Notes under the pieces: model-generated
Told to the model about the DNA's origin: nothing
Database searches by the model: none
What the model saw: the letters and a program-made list of their open reading frames with translations, nothing else
Part shown: positions 43,996-51,614 of the stretch, in pieces
How positions within the stretch are numbered: position 1 is the stretch's first letter
Layout of the letters: each line of letters starts with the position of its first letter
Source of the DNA: an uncultured Paraprevotella sp.
GTDB taxonomy: Bacteria > Bacteroidota > Bacteroidia > Bacteroidales > Bacteroidaceae
DNA: 55,137 nt
NCBI GenBank assembly: GCA_944321525.1
Contig: CALULQ010000026.1
Span: forward strand, 1-55,137
Direction of reading: 5' to 3'
Translations under genes and position numbers: made by a program

Positions 43996-44561
43996 TTCCT
44001 GATGATGGTGATTTCCCCGTCCGGGCGGAGCTTGATGATGCTGCTCGGGGCCGACTTCGTCTTTTCCCGTTGGCGGCTTTGCACGACGTAGTCCACCGCA
44101 TTCTTGATGTCGTCGCTAATGTCGGCAAAGCAGGCCGGCGAGGGCTCGCCGCTCACGTTGGCCGAGGTGGAGACGATGGCCTTCTGAAAACGGTAGCACA
44201 GTTGGCGGCTGAACTCTTCGCGGGTGACGCGGAGGCCCACGCTGCCGTCCTCGGCAAGCAGGTTCGGTGCCAGGTTGCGGGCGTTGTCGAGAATGAGGGT
44301 GAGCGGCTTGTCGGCATATTCAATCAGGTCCCATGCCACGCCCGGCACGTCGCCCACGTAGCGTTGCAGGCGGTCGGCGGAGTCGACCAGGCAGATCAGT
44401 GCCTTGCTGTCGTCGCGCCGCTTGATGTCGTACACCCGCCGCACGGCTTCTTCGTTGGTGGCATCGCAACCGATGCCCCAGATGGTGTCGGTGGGGTAGA
44501 GGATGACGCCTCCGCGCCGCATGACCTCCACTGCCTGCCGTATGTCTTCTTCCATAGTCAT
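43992..44561 (-). CDS. tsaC: Threonylcarbamoyl-AMP synthase
   Basis: YrdC/Sua5-domain protein of 189 aa that makes threonylcarbamoyl-AMP for the t6A modification of ANN-decoding tRNAs. Signatures: GGVILYPTDTIWGIGCDA (18-35; motif YPTDTIWG), KRRDDSKAL, VGLRVTRE and STSANVSGEPSP. It lacks the Sua5 C-terminal domain, so it is the short TsaC form. Start at 44561 has an AAGGAG ribosome-binding site eight bases upstream. It follows prfC by 22 nt and overlaps the ClC start. Confidence 0.95.
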   Translation of the reverse strand: MTMEEDIRQAVEVMRRGGVILYPTDTIWGIGCDATNEEAVRRVYDIKRRDDSKALICLVDSADRLQRYVGDVPGVAWDLIEYADKPLTLILDNARNLAPNLLAEDGSVGLRVTREEFSRQLCYRFQKAIVSTSANVSGEPSPACFADISDDIKNAVDYVVQSRQREKTKSAPSSIIKLRPDGEITIIRK

Positions 44562-44583
44562 GATTTGTTCTCCTTTCTTGATG

Positions 44584-46149
44584 TTAAAATTCGCTGGTGA
44601 AGTGGAATTTGATATGCTCGAAGTCGGACTGAGCCATCTGGAGCACGTAGTTGCTGTCGGCCAGGAACACGTCGCGGCCTTCGCGGTCCTTGGCCATGAA
44701 TTGGTACTTGCGCTTTTTGAACGCTTCGAGTTGCGCCTCGTCGTCGCTCTCAATCCAGCATGCCTTGTAGAGGCTCAGCGGTTCCCAACGGCACTTGGCG
44801 TTGTATTCGTGTTCCAGCCGGTATTGTATGACTTCGAACTGGAGCTGGCCGACGGTGCCGATGATTTTCCGGCCGTTGAACTGGTTGACGAACAGCTGCG
44901 CCACGCCTTCGTCCATCAACTGTTCGATGCCCTTGGCCAGCTGTTTGGTCTTCATCGGGTCGGCATTCTCTATGTATTTGAACATCTCGGGCGAGAAGCT
45001 GGGCAGCCCGCGGAAATGGAGCTGCTCACCCTCGGTCAGGGTGTCGCCAATCTTGAAGATGCCGTTGTCGGGCAAGCCCACGATGTCGCCCGGCCAGGCT
45101 TCGTCGATGGTGCTCTTGCGCTGGGCCATGAACTGCGTGGGCGAAGAAAAGCGCACGGTTTTGCCTTGCCGAACATGCAGATAGGGCGCATTGCGCACGA
45201 ACTTGCCGGAGCAGACCTTGCAGAAGGCGATGCACGAGCGGTGGTTGGGGTCGATGTTGGCCGTAATCTTGAAGATGAAACCCGTGAATTTCGGTTCTTC
45301 CGGTTCCACGGTGCGCTCCTCGGCTTGCGTGGGCCGCGGGCTGGGAGCTATCTTGACGAAGCAGTCCAACAGTTCCTTCACGCCGAAATTGTTCAGGGCC
45401 GACCCGAAGAACACGGGCGCGACTTCGGCGTCCAAATAAGTCTGCACGTCGAATTCCGGATAAACACCTTCCACAAGCTCCAGGTCGGAGCGGAGCTTGT
45501 CGGCGTCGGCCTCGCCCACGTGGGCTTCCAGTTCTTGCCCATGGATGTCCACCTCCACCTTCTCCGTCACTTTCTGCTTGTCCGGGGTGAAAAGGTCGAG
45601 GCGTTGTTCATATATGTTATATACCCCCTTGAAGCGTTGCCCTTGGTTGATGGGCCAAGAGAGGGGGCGCACCTTGATTTGCAGTTCCTCCTCCAGTTCG
45701 TCGAGCAGGTCGAAGGGGTCTTTTCCCTCGCGGTCCATCTTGTTGACGAACACGATGACGGGAGTCTTGCGCATGCGGCATACGGCCATGAGCTTGCGCG
45801 TCTGCGCCTCGACGCCCTTCGCGCCGTCCACCACGATGATGGCGCTGTCCACGGCGGTGAGCGTTCGGAACGTGTCTTCAGCGAAGTCCTGATGGCCCGG
45901 CGTGTCGAGGATGTTCACCTTGTAGCCTTCGTAGTCGAATTCCATGACAGATGTAGTCACGGAAATACCACGTTGCTTTTCTATTTCCATCCAGTCGCTG
46001 GTGGCGGTCTTCTTGATCTTGTTGTTTTTCACCGCTCCGGCCACTTGGATTTGCCCGCCGAAGAGCAGGAGCTTTTCGGTGAGGGTGGTCTTTCCGGCAT
46101 CGGGGTGGGAAATGATGGCAAAAGTTCTTCTTCTTTCTATTTCGTCCAT
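44584..46149 (-). CDS. prfC: Peptide chain release factor 3
   Basis: Ribosomal GTPase of 521 aa that recycles release factors 1 and 2. G1 SHPDAGKTT (14-22), switch [15 protein letters not shown] (motif [10 protein letters not shown]), G3 DTPGHQDF, G4 NKMDRE. Then beta-barrel domain II and the RF3 C-terminal domain ([17 protein letters not shown]). Length is as in E. coli RF3. Mid-operon, 18 nt after the rfbD stop. Confidence 0.97.
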   Translation of the reverse strand: MDEIERRRTFAIISHPDAGKTTLTEKLLLFGGQIQVAGAVKNNKIKKTATSDWMEIEKQRGISVTTSVMEFDYEGYKVNILDTPGHQDFAEDTFRTLTAVDSAIIVVDGAKGVEAQTRKLMAVCRMRKTPVIVFVNKMDREGKDPFDLLDELEEELQIKVRPLSWPINQGQRFKGVYNIYEQRLDLFTPDKQKVTEKVEVDIHGQELEAHVGEADADKLRSDLELVEGVYPEFDVQTYLDAEVAPVFFGSALNNFGVKELLDCFVKIAPSPRPTQAEERTVEPEEPKFTGFIFKITANIDPNHRSCIAFCKVCSGKFVRNAPYLHVRQGKTVRFSSPTQFMAQRKSTIDEAWPGDIVGLPDNGIFKIGDTLTEGEQLHFRGLPSFSPEMFKYIENADPMKTKQLAKGIEQLMDEGVAQLFVNQFNGRKIIGTVGQLQFEVIQYRLEHEYNAKCRWEPLSLYKACWIESDDEAQLEAFKKRKYQFMAKDREGRDVFLADSNYVLQMAQSDFEHIKFHFTSEF

Positions 46150-46167
46150 ACTTGCTTGCAGCGTTTT

Positions 46168-47028
46168 TTATGCTTGTTCGAGCTTTTGGATGCACTCCTC
46201 CAGCGAGTCCTCCCAATAAGGGATTTCAATGTGGTAAGTCTCTTTGATTTTCGTCTTGTCGAGCACCGAATAATGCGGGCGCGCAGCCGGGGCGGGATAT
46301 TCTTCCGTGTGCAGGGGGCGCACCTTGCAGCCGGCGATGCCTGCGATGCGGTGGATGGCTTTCGTGAAGTCGTACCACGAGATGACACCTTCGTTCGAGA
46401 AGTGGTAGATGCCGGGCACGATGCCTTGCTCCAGGACGGCAAAGATGGCAGCGGCCAGGTCGCGGGCATAGGTCGGCGTGCCGATCTGGTCGAAGATGAC
46501 TCCGAGGCTTTCTTTTTCGCGTCCCAGCCGGAGCATGGTCTTGACAAAGTTGTTCCCGAAGGTGGAGTAGAGCCACGCCGTGCGGATAATGGCCGATTCG
46601 GGGCATTCCTGCTTCACGGCCTCTTCGCCTGCCAGCTTGGTCCGGCCGTATGCCGTGGCGGGACAGGTGGGAGCATCCTCGCGGTAGGGCACGTGGGCCG
46701 TACCGTCGAACACATAGTCGGTGGACACGTGCACCATTTGCCCGCCCCTTGCATGGACGGCGCGCGCCAAGTAGCCGGGGGCCACGTGGTTGAGCACGTC
46801 GGCACGGGCTTCGTCGGCTTCGGCCTTGTCCACGGCCGTGTAGGCCGCGCAGTTCACCACGCAGTCTATGCTGTTGGCTTCGATGAAAGCTTTCACGGCA
46901 TTTTCGTCCGTGATGTCGAGTTCCTTCACGTCGGTGAAGAAGTAATTGAAATCGGGATGTCCGGCGGACAGGAGTTGCATCTCGTTGCCCAATTGTCCGT
47001 TACATCCGGTGACGAGGATATTCTTCAT
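46168..47028 (-). CDS. rfbD: dTDP-4-dehydrorhamnose reductase
   Basis: Short-chain dehydrogenase of 286 aa for the last step of dTDP-L-rhamnose synthesis. NAD(P)-binding loop GCNGQLG (8-14), VNCAAYTAVDKAE (around 58-70), the YxxxK pair in YGRTKLAGEE and VSTDYVFDG. The other rhamnose genes (rfbA-C) are not in the window. In Bacteroidales this gene commonly lies in this operon beside prfC. Confidence 0.95.
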   Translation of the reverse strand: MKNILVTGCNGQLGNEMQLLSAGHPDFNYFFTDVKELDITDENAVKAFIEANSIDCVVNCAAYTAVDKAEADEARADVLNHVAPGYLARAVHARGGQMVHVSTDYVFDGTAHVPYREDAPTCPATAYGRTKLAGEEAVKQECPESAIIRTAWLYSTFGNNFVKTMLRLGREKESLGVIFDQIGTPTYARDLAAAIFAVLEQGIVPGIYHFSNEGVISWYDFTKAIHRIAGIAGCKVRPLHTEEYPAPAARPHYSVLDKTKIKETYHIEIPYWEDSLEECIQKLEQA

Positions 47029-47052
47029 ATTTATATGTTGTCTTTTGTTGGT

Positions 47053-47595
47053 TCATAACTCGAGTGCCCCGGCCTTGTCTTGTTTGTAATATTCCGAGAG
47101 CATTTCCAGCATTTTGCCGATGTCTTCCGCGGCGTGTGCCGTGCCCTCGCTGACCTCCTTCTGCTGGAGGCGGAGCAACGTCACGCCGTAGAGCGCCTCG
47201 AAGCAGGTTTCCAGTTCCGGTTTGTCTGTCCCGCCGCCCTTGCTCCTGATTTCCACGATGTAGGGCAGGGCCTTGTAATAGGTCGCCGCGTAGACGGGAT
47301 GCTTGGTGGAATGCAGCAGGCTGTGGTGCAGGTCGGTGAGCAGGAGGACGATGTTCTTGTTGATTTGCAGGTGTCCGTGCTCTTGGACGCCTTCTTCGCG
47401 CATCATCCGGATGAGGTTGGCATACCATTCCTCTGCTTCCTTTTCCGCGTCGTCTGTCATTCTGAACTGCGTCAGGTAGTTGCGCCGGAGTTCGTCCATG
47501 TCGAGGTGGTGGGCACGCAGGATGTCCTCCACCTGCCACATGTAGAGCAGGTAACCGGCGATGTTGTCTTCCTTTAGTTTTCGGGCTATATACAT
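47053..47595 (-). CDS. DUF4924 family protein
   Basis: Soluble protein of 180 aa, mostly helical, matching DUF4924: MYIARKLKEDNIAGYLLYMWQVEDILRA opening (motif NIAGYLLYMWQ), then EWYANLIRMM and LLLTDLHHSLL. No signal peptide. Function unknown. It lies between the LysE-type gene (4 nt) and rfbD (24 nt). Confidence 0.86.
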   Translation of the reverse strand: MYIARKLKEDNIAGYLLYMWQVEDILRAHHLDMDELRRNYLTQFRMTDDAEKEAEEWYANLIRMMREEGVQEHGHLQINKNIVLLLTDLHHSLLHSTKHPVYAATYYKALPYIVEIRSKGGGTDKPELETCFEALYGVTLLRLQQKEVSEGTAHAAEDIGKMLEMLSEYYKQDKAGALEL

Positions 47596-47599
47596 AATT

Positions 47600-48256
47600 T
47601 TATAATGATAAACCGGTCAGCGTGATGATGATGCCGGCCATGGCGGCTGCGATGACCACCGCGCCGATGAGCCGGTTCAACCTGTAGATGCCCTTGACGT
47701 CGAAGCGGCAACGCACTTTGTCCACGGCGTAGGTCAGGACGAACCACCATACCAGTGCGCCCAGGAAAATGGACAAGTAGCCCAACGACTGTTGCAGCAC
47801 GTGGTCGGGGACGACGAACGTGAAGCGGGCGAATAGGGCCACGAACAGGAAGATGATGAGAGGGTTGGAGAAAGTGACCAGGAACCCGGTGACCATGTTG
47901 TGCACGAGCGTGCCTTTGCGGGGGGACGTGGGACGGATGGAGCGCGCAGGATTGCTGCGGAACGTGTACCACCCGAAGAAGAAGAGCATGATGCTGCCCG
48001 CCAGCTGCAGGTAGAACATATTGTCTTCATCTTCAATAAACTCCACGACGAAGCTCATTCCGAATCCCGTTATCAAGGCATAGATGATATCGCTGAAGGC
48101 GGCGGCTACTCCCGTGACAAAACCATACCAACGGCCTTTGTTCAGCGTGCGCTGTATGCACAGGACCCCGACGGGTCCCATGGGAGCGGATGCCACCACG
48201 CCGATGAGCAGTCCCTTTATGATTAAATCTATTGTACTGACCGGTTCAAACCACAT
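47600..48256 (-). CDS. LysE/RhtB family exporter
   Basis: Membrane protein of 218 aa with six segments. The start GLLIGVVASAPMGPVGVLCIQRTLNKGRWYGFVTGVAAAFSDIIY is the LysE signature (short form: APMGPVGVLCIQRTL). Family members export amino acids or related metabolites; substrate unknown. First gene of the operon; its -7-like box is only 8 nt upstream. Confidence 0.93.
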   Translation of the reverse strand: MWFEPVSTIDLIIKGLLIGVVASAPMGPVGVLCIQRTLNKGRWYGFVTGVAAAFSDIIYALITGFGMSFVVEFIEDEDNMFYLQLAGSIMLFFFGWYTFRSNPARSIRPTSPRKGTLVHNMVTGFLVTFSNPLIIFLFVALFARFTFVVPDHVLQQSLGYLSIFLGALVWWFVLTYAVDKVRCRFDVKGIYRLNRLIGAVVIAAAMAGIIITLTGLSL

Positions 48257-48264
48257 AATAGTTG

Positions 48265-48272
48265 CAAAATTG
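48265..48272 (-). promoter_or_regulatory. -7-like box of the LysE-fmt operon
   Basis: CAATTTTG on the minus strand (one mismatch to TAnnTTTG), 8 nt before the start codon, the same spacing as at the porin gene. Confidence 0.4.
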
Positions 48273-48343
48273 GGATTTTTTCACGAGACTATAAAGAAAA
48301 GACCGCTCTTTTTTTCTTTTTCGTGAAAAAGAGTTTCTTTCCC

Positions 48344-48374
48344 TTTGCCGTTAAACTTATTTTTCATAGCTTTG
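48344..48374 (+). promoter_or_regulatory. Promoter of the ROK kinase gene
   Basis: TTTG (48344-48347), 19-nt spacer, TAGCTTTG (48367-48374), 39 nt before the ATG. Confidence 0.82.
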
Positions 48375-48413
48375 GAATCCGTAAAATTTGACGTCATTCA
48401 TTTAAAATTGTAT

Positions 48414-49379
48414 ATGGAAAATAAACCTTATGTAATAGGACTGGATTTGGGTGGAACCAATTCAGTTTTCGGCATTGTGGACGCGGAAGGACACGTGGTG
48501 GCTTCAACTTCTATCCGGACAAAAGGGCAAAACGACCTGGAACTTTACATGGACAGCGCGTGCGCGGCGCTGGCCCCGATGATAGAGCAAGTGGGCGGCA
48601 CCGGGAACATCAAGGGGATGGGCATCGGGGCGCCTAATGGAAATTACTACACCGGCAACATCGAGCTGGCGCCCAACTTGCCATGGAAGGGCGTGGTTCC
48701 CTTCGCCAAGAAGTTCAACGAACGGCTGGGCATTCCCGTGGTGCTGACCAACGATGCCAACGCGGCCGCCATCGGTGAGATGACATTCGGAGTGGCAAAG
48801 GGCATGAAGAACTTCATCATGATCACCTTGGGGACGGGCGTGGGCAGCGGTATCGTTATCAACGGTGAATTGGTCTATGGATGCGACGGCTTCGCCGGCG
48901 AACTGGGGCACGTGATTGTGGACCGCGGCCCGGAAGCCCGGTTGTGCGGATGCGGCCGGAAGGGGTGCCTGGAGACTTATTGTTCGGCCACCGGTGTGGC
49001 ACGCACGGCACGCCAGTTCCTGACACAACGCACCGACGAGAGCGAATTGCGCAGCATTCCGTTGGACGACATAACATCCAAGGACGTGTCCATCGCCGCA
49101 GAGCACGGCGACAAGCTGGCGCGCGACGTCTATCAGTTCACGGGCGAGTTGTTGGGCCGCTCATGTGCCAACTTCACGGCCTTCTGCAGTCCGGAAGCCT
49201 ACGTGTTCTTTGGCGGACTGACCAAGGCCGGTAATCTGTTGATGGACCCGCTGAAGCAGGCCTACGACGAGAACGTGCAAAACATCTTCAAAGGAAAGGC
49301 AAAAATGCTGGTTTCGCAGCTGGACGACGCCCAAGCGGCTGTGCTGGGAGCGGCAGCCTTGGCTTGGCAAATGCAATAG
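48414..49379 (+). CDS. ROK family sugar kinase (glucokinase-like)
   Basis: Cytosolic ATP-dependent hexose kinase of 321 aa. Phosphate-binding loop GLDLGGTNSVFG (9-20), LTNDANAAAIGE (catalytic Asp in NDAN), a glycine-rich LGTGVGSGIV, and the ROK zinc site CGCGRKGCLE. Annotated relatives in Bacteroidales are glucokinases, so glucose is the likely substrate; N-acetyl-hexosamines are possible. The frame is open upstream, but the promoter and family start MENKPYVIGLDLGG place the start at 48414. Divergent from the LysE operon. Confidence 0.94.
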   Translation: MENKPYVIGLDLGGTNSVFGIVDAEGHVVASTSIRTKGQNDLELYMDSACAALAPMIEQVGGTGNIKGMGIGAPNGNYYTGNIELAPNLPWKGVVPFAKKFNERLGIPVVLTNDANAAAIGEMTFGVAKGMKNFIMITLGTGVGSGIVINGELVYGCDGFAGELGHVIVDRGPEARLCGCGRKGCLETYCSATGVARTARQFLTQRTDESELRSIPLDDITSKDVSIAAEHGDKLARDVYQFTGELLGRSCANFTAFCSPEAYVFFGGLTKAGNLLMDPLKQAYDENVQNIFKGKAKMLVSQLDDAQAAVLGAAALAWQMQ

Positions 49380-49443
49380 CAATGTGCATTGGGCTTACGC
49401 CTCAATAATTGAGCGGTACTTGACTGAAAAATTCATAAGAACG

Positions 49444-49537
49444 TGCGGAATACGGAATCGTACTCTGCGGTAGATACTCAAGTACTCTCCGCAAAGTACT
49501 CGAGTACTTTGCGGAGAGTACAACAACAAACGCAGGA
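49444..49537 (+). repeat. Modular palindromic repeat, copy 5 (94 bp, three units)
   Basis: Left end TGCGGAATACGGAATC (49444-49459, B type); unit 1 GTACTCTGCGGTAGATAC (49460-49477); linker TCAA; unit 2 GTACTCTCCGCAAAGTAC (49482-49499); TCGA; unit 3 GTACTTTGCGGAGAGTAC (49504-49521). Units 2 and 3 are exact inverted copies, giving a perfect 40-bp palindrome at 49482-49521. The right end (49522-49537) has diverged and lacks TCCGCA. Confidence 0.92.
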
Positions 49538-49733
49538 CACCTTTCTTCCGTTAGGCGTATTTTCTTTTCCTTTTCCGCGAAGAGCAGAATACGGGGTTGC
49601 CCTGCAGCCAGAATCATTCACAACCGGATACAGGCTGGCGTGTAAGTCATGACGTAAAATTGTTTGTGATTGGCTTTGTTATTTTCCTGCGGGGTTTGGT
49701 ATATAAGGATTATTGGTCGCGTCTTGATACAAA

Positions 49734-49796
49734 GAACCGGACAGAAGGGTTTTCCCATTGGGGATGGCGGCCATCTGTCCGGTTCTATTTTTATTT
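49734..49796. terminator. Terminator between convergent genes
   Basis: Perfect 12-bp stem GAACCGGACAGA (49734-49745) / TCTGTCCGGTTC (49774-49785) with a T-rich tail TATTTTTATTT; the loop is long (28 nt). Confidence 0.72.
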
Positions 49797-49852
49797 CCAA
49801 TAAAAAGATGCTTTTCCGTGCGGAAATAGGAACTTCCGCCGTTGGTGTTTCC

Positions 49853-50083
49853 TCATCTCAGAGGTTGCCGAGGCTTCTTGCGCTTCGGGCGGAGCTCCTC
49901 GGCTCTCACCTCCACGACTTGCCCTTCGCGCGCAATGACCAAGGTGGTGTGGTTGTGCTTTGCACGTGCAATGAGGCGTTCCTGAGCCAGGTATATGCCT
50001 TCATCTATCTTGCGCTGCATTTCGTAAACCTCATCCTCGCTCATGATCATCTTCTTGGGTGTATTGGTCTTTGAATCTTTCAT
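49853..50083 (-). CDS. Small protein overlapping the zeta-like gene, possible antitoxin
   Basis: Seventy-six-residue soluble protein, rich in charged residues, ending in a basic tail (RPKRKKPRQPLR). The core DEVYEMQRKIDEGIYLAQERLIARAK looks helical, followed by TTLVIAREGQVVEV. Its ATG at 50083 lies inside the zeta-like gene (53-nt overlap); Mets at codons 12 and 14 (50050, 50044) would shorten the overlap. Paired with the kinase it could be the antitoxin or an accessory protein. I do not recognise the family with certainty. Confidence 0.7.
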   Translation of the reverse strand: MKDSKTNTPKKMIMSEDEVYEMQRKIDEGIYLAQERLIARAKHNHTTLVIAREGQVVEVRAEELRPKRKKPRQPLR

Positions 50084-50639
50084 ATACGGCTGGTTCGATA
50101 ATCGTTATATTCTCGTCCTTGCACCCGAAGGCGATTTTGTTGGCCGGGCAGATGCTGTTGTCGTAGAGCGCCCAATAATCGCAGACGGGAATGTAGAGGT
50201 TGAACAAATTGCTCAAGCCGTTGTCGTAACGGCGGTATATCACGTCGAGCGGGATGTTGTGCCCGCCCTCGCTCACTCGCTTGGCCACTCTTTTCACGGC
50301 CTGCTCGGGGGTGCTGAGCGAAAAGAAGAGCAACGTGACGAAATAGCCTCTTTTTTGTGCCTGCTTGATGAGCTTCACGTAGGAGCGCGTGGCCAAGGTT
50401 GTTTCGAAAGCGAAGGTCTCGCCTTCTTTCAGCAGATAGATGATACGCTCAATCATCAGGCGTCCGGCCTGCAGGGCCACACCTTCGGGGTTGAACGGGG
50501 ACAGCCCGGCGGCGATTTCGTCGGCATTGACAAACTCGCGGCAGTCCAGCATCTCCGGCAGTACGGTGAAACTGGCCGTAGTTTTCCCCGCTCCGTTGCA
50601 ACCGGCAATGACATACAAGTTGCGTCTTGGTTCTCCCAT
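50031..50639 (-). CDS. Zeta-toxin-like P-loop kinase
   Basis: P-loop protein of 202 aa. Walker A loop AGCNGAGKTT (12-21), the substrate-loop region FVNADEIAAGLSP and FETTLATRSY, matching the zeta toxin/AAA_33-type kinases, some of which phosphorylate UDP-N-acetylglucosamine. It lacks any membrane segment. A small gene overlaps its 3' end, unlike classical epsilon-zeta modules where the antitoxin comes first. Chromosomal members of this family can also be non-toxic sugar or nucleotide kinases. Confidence 0.82.
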   Translation of the reverse strand: MGEPRRNLYVIAGCNGAGKTTASFTVLPEMLDCREFVNADEIAAGLSPFNPEGVALQAGRLMIERIIYLLKEGETFAFETTLATRSYVKLIKQAQKRGYFVTLLFFSLSTPEQAVKRVAKRVSEGGHNIPLDVIYRRYDNGLSNLFNLYIPVCDYWALYDNSICPANKIAFGCKDENITIIEPAVYERFKDQYTQEDDHERG

Positions 50640-50665
50640 TGTTGATTTGATTTGTTACTTTCAGG

Positions 50666-50696
50666 CAAAGATACGATTTGGGCGTGAATCCGCCAA
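50666..50696 (-). promoter_or_regulatory. Promoter of the zeta-like gene
   Basis: TATCTTTG (50666-50673) on the minus strand with TTGG (50693-50696) as a -33-like element, spacing 19; 26 nt to the start codon. Confidence 0.6.
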
Positions 50697-50741
50697 TAAA
50701 TCCCGTCTCTTTTTCTTCGTGCGGCAGTGAAAAAAATGTTT

Positions 50742-51425
50742 TTATCCTTTCTTTTCCAGCAAGTCCGGACGCAGGGCTTTCGTCCGTTCGTAGGACTGCT
50801 GCAGTTCCCACTCCTTGATTTTGGCCTCATGCCCCGAGAGCAGGATGTCCGGCACTTTCCATCCCTTGTATTCGGCCGGACGGGTGTAGACGGGGGCGGC
50901 CAGCAGGTTGTCCTGGAACGAGTCGGAGAGGGCGCTCTGCTCGTCGCCGATGACGCCGGGCACGATGCGCACGATGGCGTCCGTCATGACGGCGGCGGCC
51001 AGTTCTCCGCCCGTCAGCACATAGTCGCCTATGCTCACCTCCTTCGTGATGAGGTGTTCGCGGATGCGGTAGTCTATGCCCTTGTAGTGTCCGCACAGGA
51101 TGATGAGGTTCTCGCACAGTGAGAGGCTGTTGGCCATGGGTTGGTTGAACTGCTCGCCGTCCGGCGTGGTGAAAATCACCTCGTCGTAGTCGCGCTCCGC
51201 CTTCAGTGCCGAGATGCAACGGTCTATCGGTTCGCATTGCATCACCATGCCCGCAAAGCCCCCGAACGGGTAGTCGTCTACACGGCGGTACTTATTAGTG
51301 GAGTAGTCGCGCAGGTTGTGCAGGTGAATCTCCACTAATCCTTTCTTTTGTGCACGTCCCAGGATGCTTTCGCGCACGAAACCCTCGAGCAGTTCCGGCA
51401 AAACGGTGATGATGTCTATTCTCAT
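50742..51425 (-). CDS. trmD: tRNA (guanine-N1)-methyltransferase
   Basis: SPOUT methyltransferase of 227 aa that methylates G37 next to the anticodon using SAM. Signatures: [12 protein letters not shown] start, [10 protein letters not shown] (around 53-62), [16 protein letters not shown], the knot region [14 protein letters not shown], and [26 protein letters not shown]. The frame extends ten codons upstream, but the -7 box at 51453-51460 overlaps that part. It is alone here, not with rpsP/rimM/rplS as in many bacteria. Confidence 0.97.
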   Translation of the reverse strand: MRIDIITVLPELLEGFVRESILGRAQKKGLVEIHLHNLRDYSTNKYRRVDDYPFGGFAGMVMQCEPIDRCISALKAERDYDEVIFTTPDGEQFNQPMANSLSLCENLIILCGHYKGIDYRIREHLITKEVSIGDYVLTGGELAAAVMTDAIVRIVPGVIGDEQSALSDSFQDNLLAAPVYTRPAEYKGWKVPDILLSGHEAKIKEWELQQSYERTKALRPDLLEKKG

Positions 51426-51452
51426 ACGTGTCTGTCTTCTTGAAATCCGCTG

Positions 51453-51460
51453 CAAAAGTA
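51453..51460 (-). promoter_or_regulatory. -7 box of trmD
   Basis: TACTTTTG on the minus strand, 27 nt before the ATG at 51425. Confidence 0.6.
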
Positions 51461-51553
51461 GTCATTTTGCGGCACATTCCGGCGGGTCGTGCCGTTTATT
51501 ACTAAAAATGGAAGTTAAAAACGCGCCTTTCAGTGCAGAAAACCGTCCGTTTC

Positions 51554-51609
51554 CTTGCTTATCTAAAACCTTAGATATACATTTGCCGTATCAATAACTA
51601 AAGGTTTAG
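51554..51609 (+). promoter_or_regulatory. Promoter and twin operators of the blaI-blaR operon
   Basis: Promoter CTTG (51554-51557), 20-nt spacer, TACATTTG (51578-51585). The spacer is filled by a dyad TATCTAA-AACC-TTAGATA (51560-51577); a second dyad CTAAA-GG-TTTAG (51598-51609) lies just before the ATG, in the leader. Both are natural binding sites for the BlaI-type repressor encoded next, so the operon is probably autorepressed. Confidence 0.8.
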
Positions 51610-51614
51610 ATATT

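Larger units (their letters stand above)
49380..49852. other. 473-nt gap between convergent genes
   Basis: It contains the 94-bp repeat copy 5 (49444-49537) and a terminator hairpin (49734-49785). The rest (49538-49733) is AT-richer and shows nothing I can name. Confidence 0.7.

Noticed and set aside
44503..47058. Very long plus-strand open frame (851 codons) opposite prfC and rfbD.
   Set aside because: It is the reverse strand of two well-conserved genes and has no promoter or family motif.
10486..49537. Recurring peptide pattern (K-Y-S-S-T-L-R) in many short frames, suggesting a peptide family.
   Set aside because: It is the translation of the intergenic repeat in various frames; starts, lengths and contexts are inconsistent.
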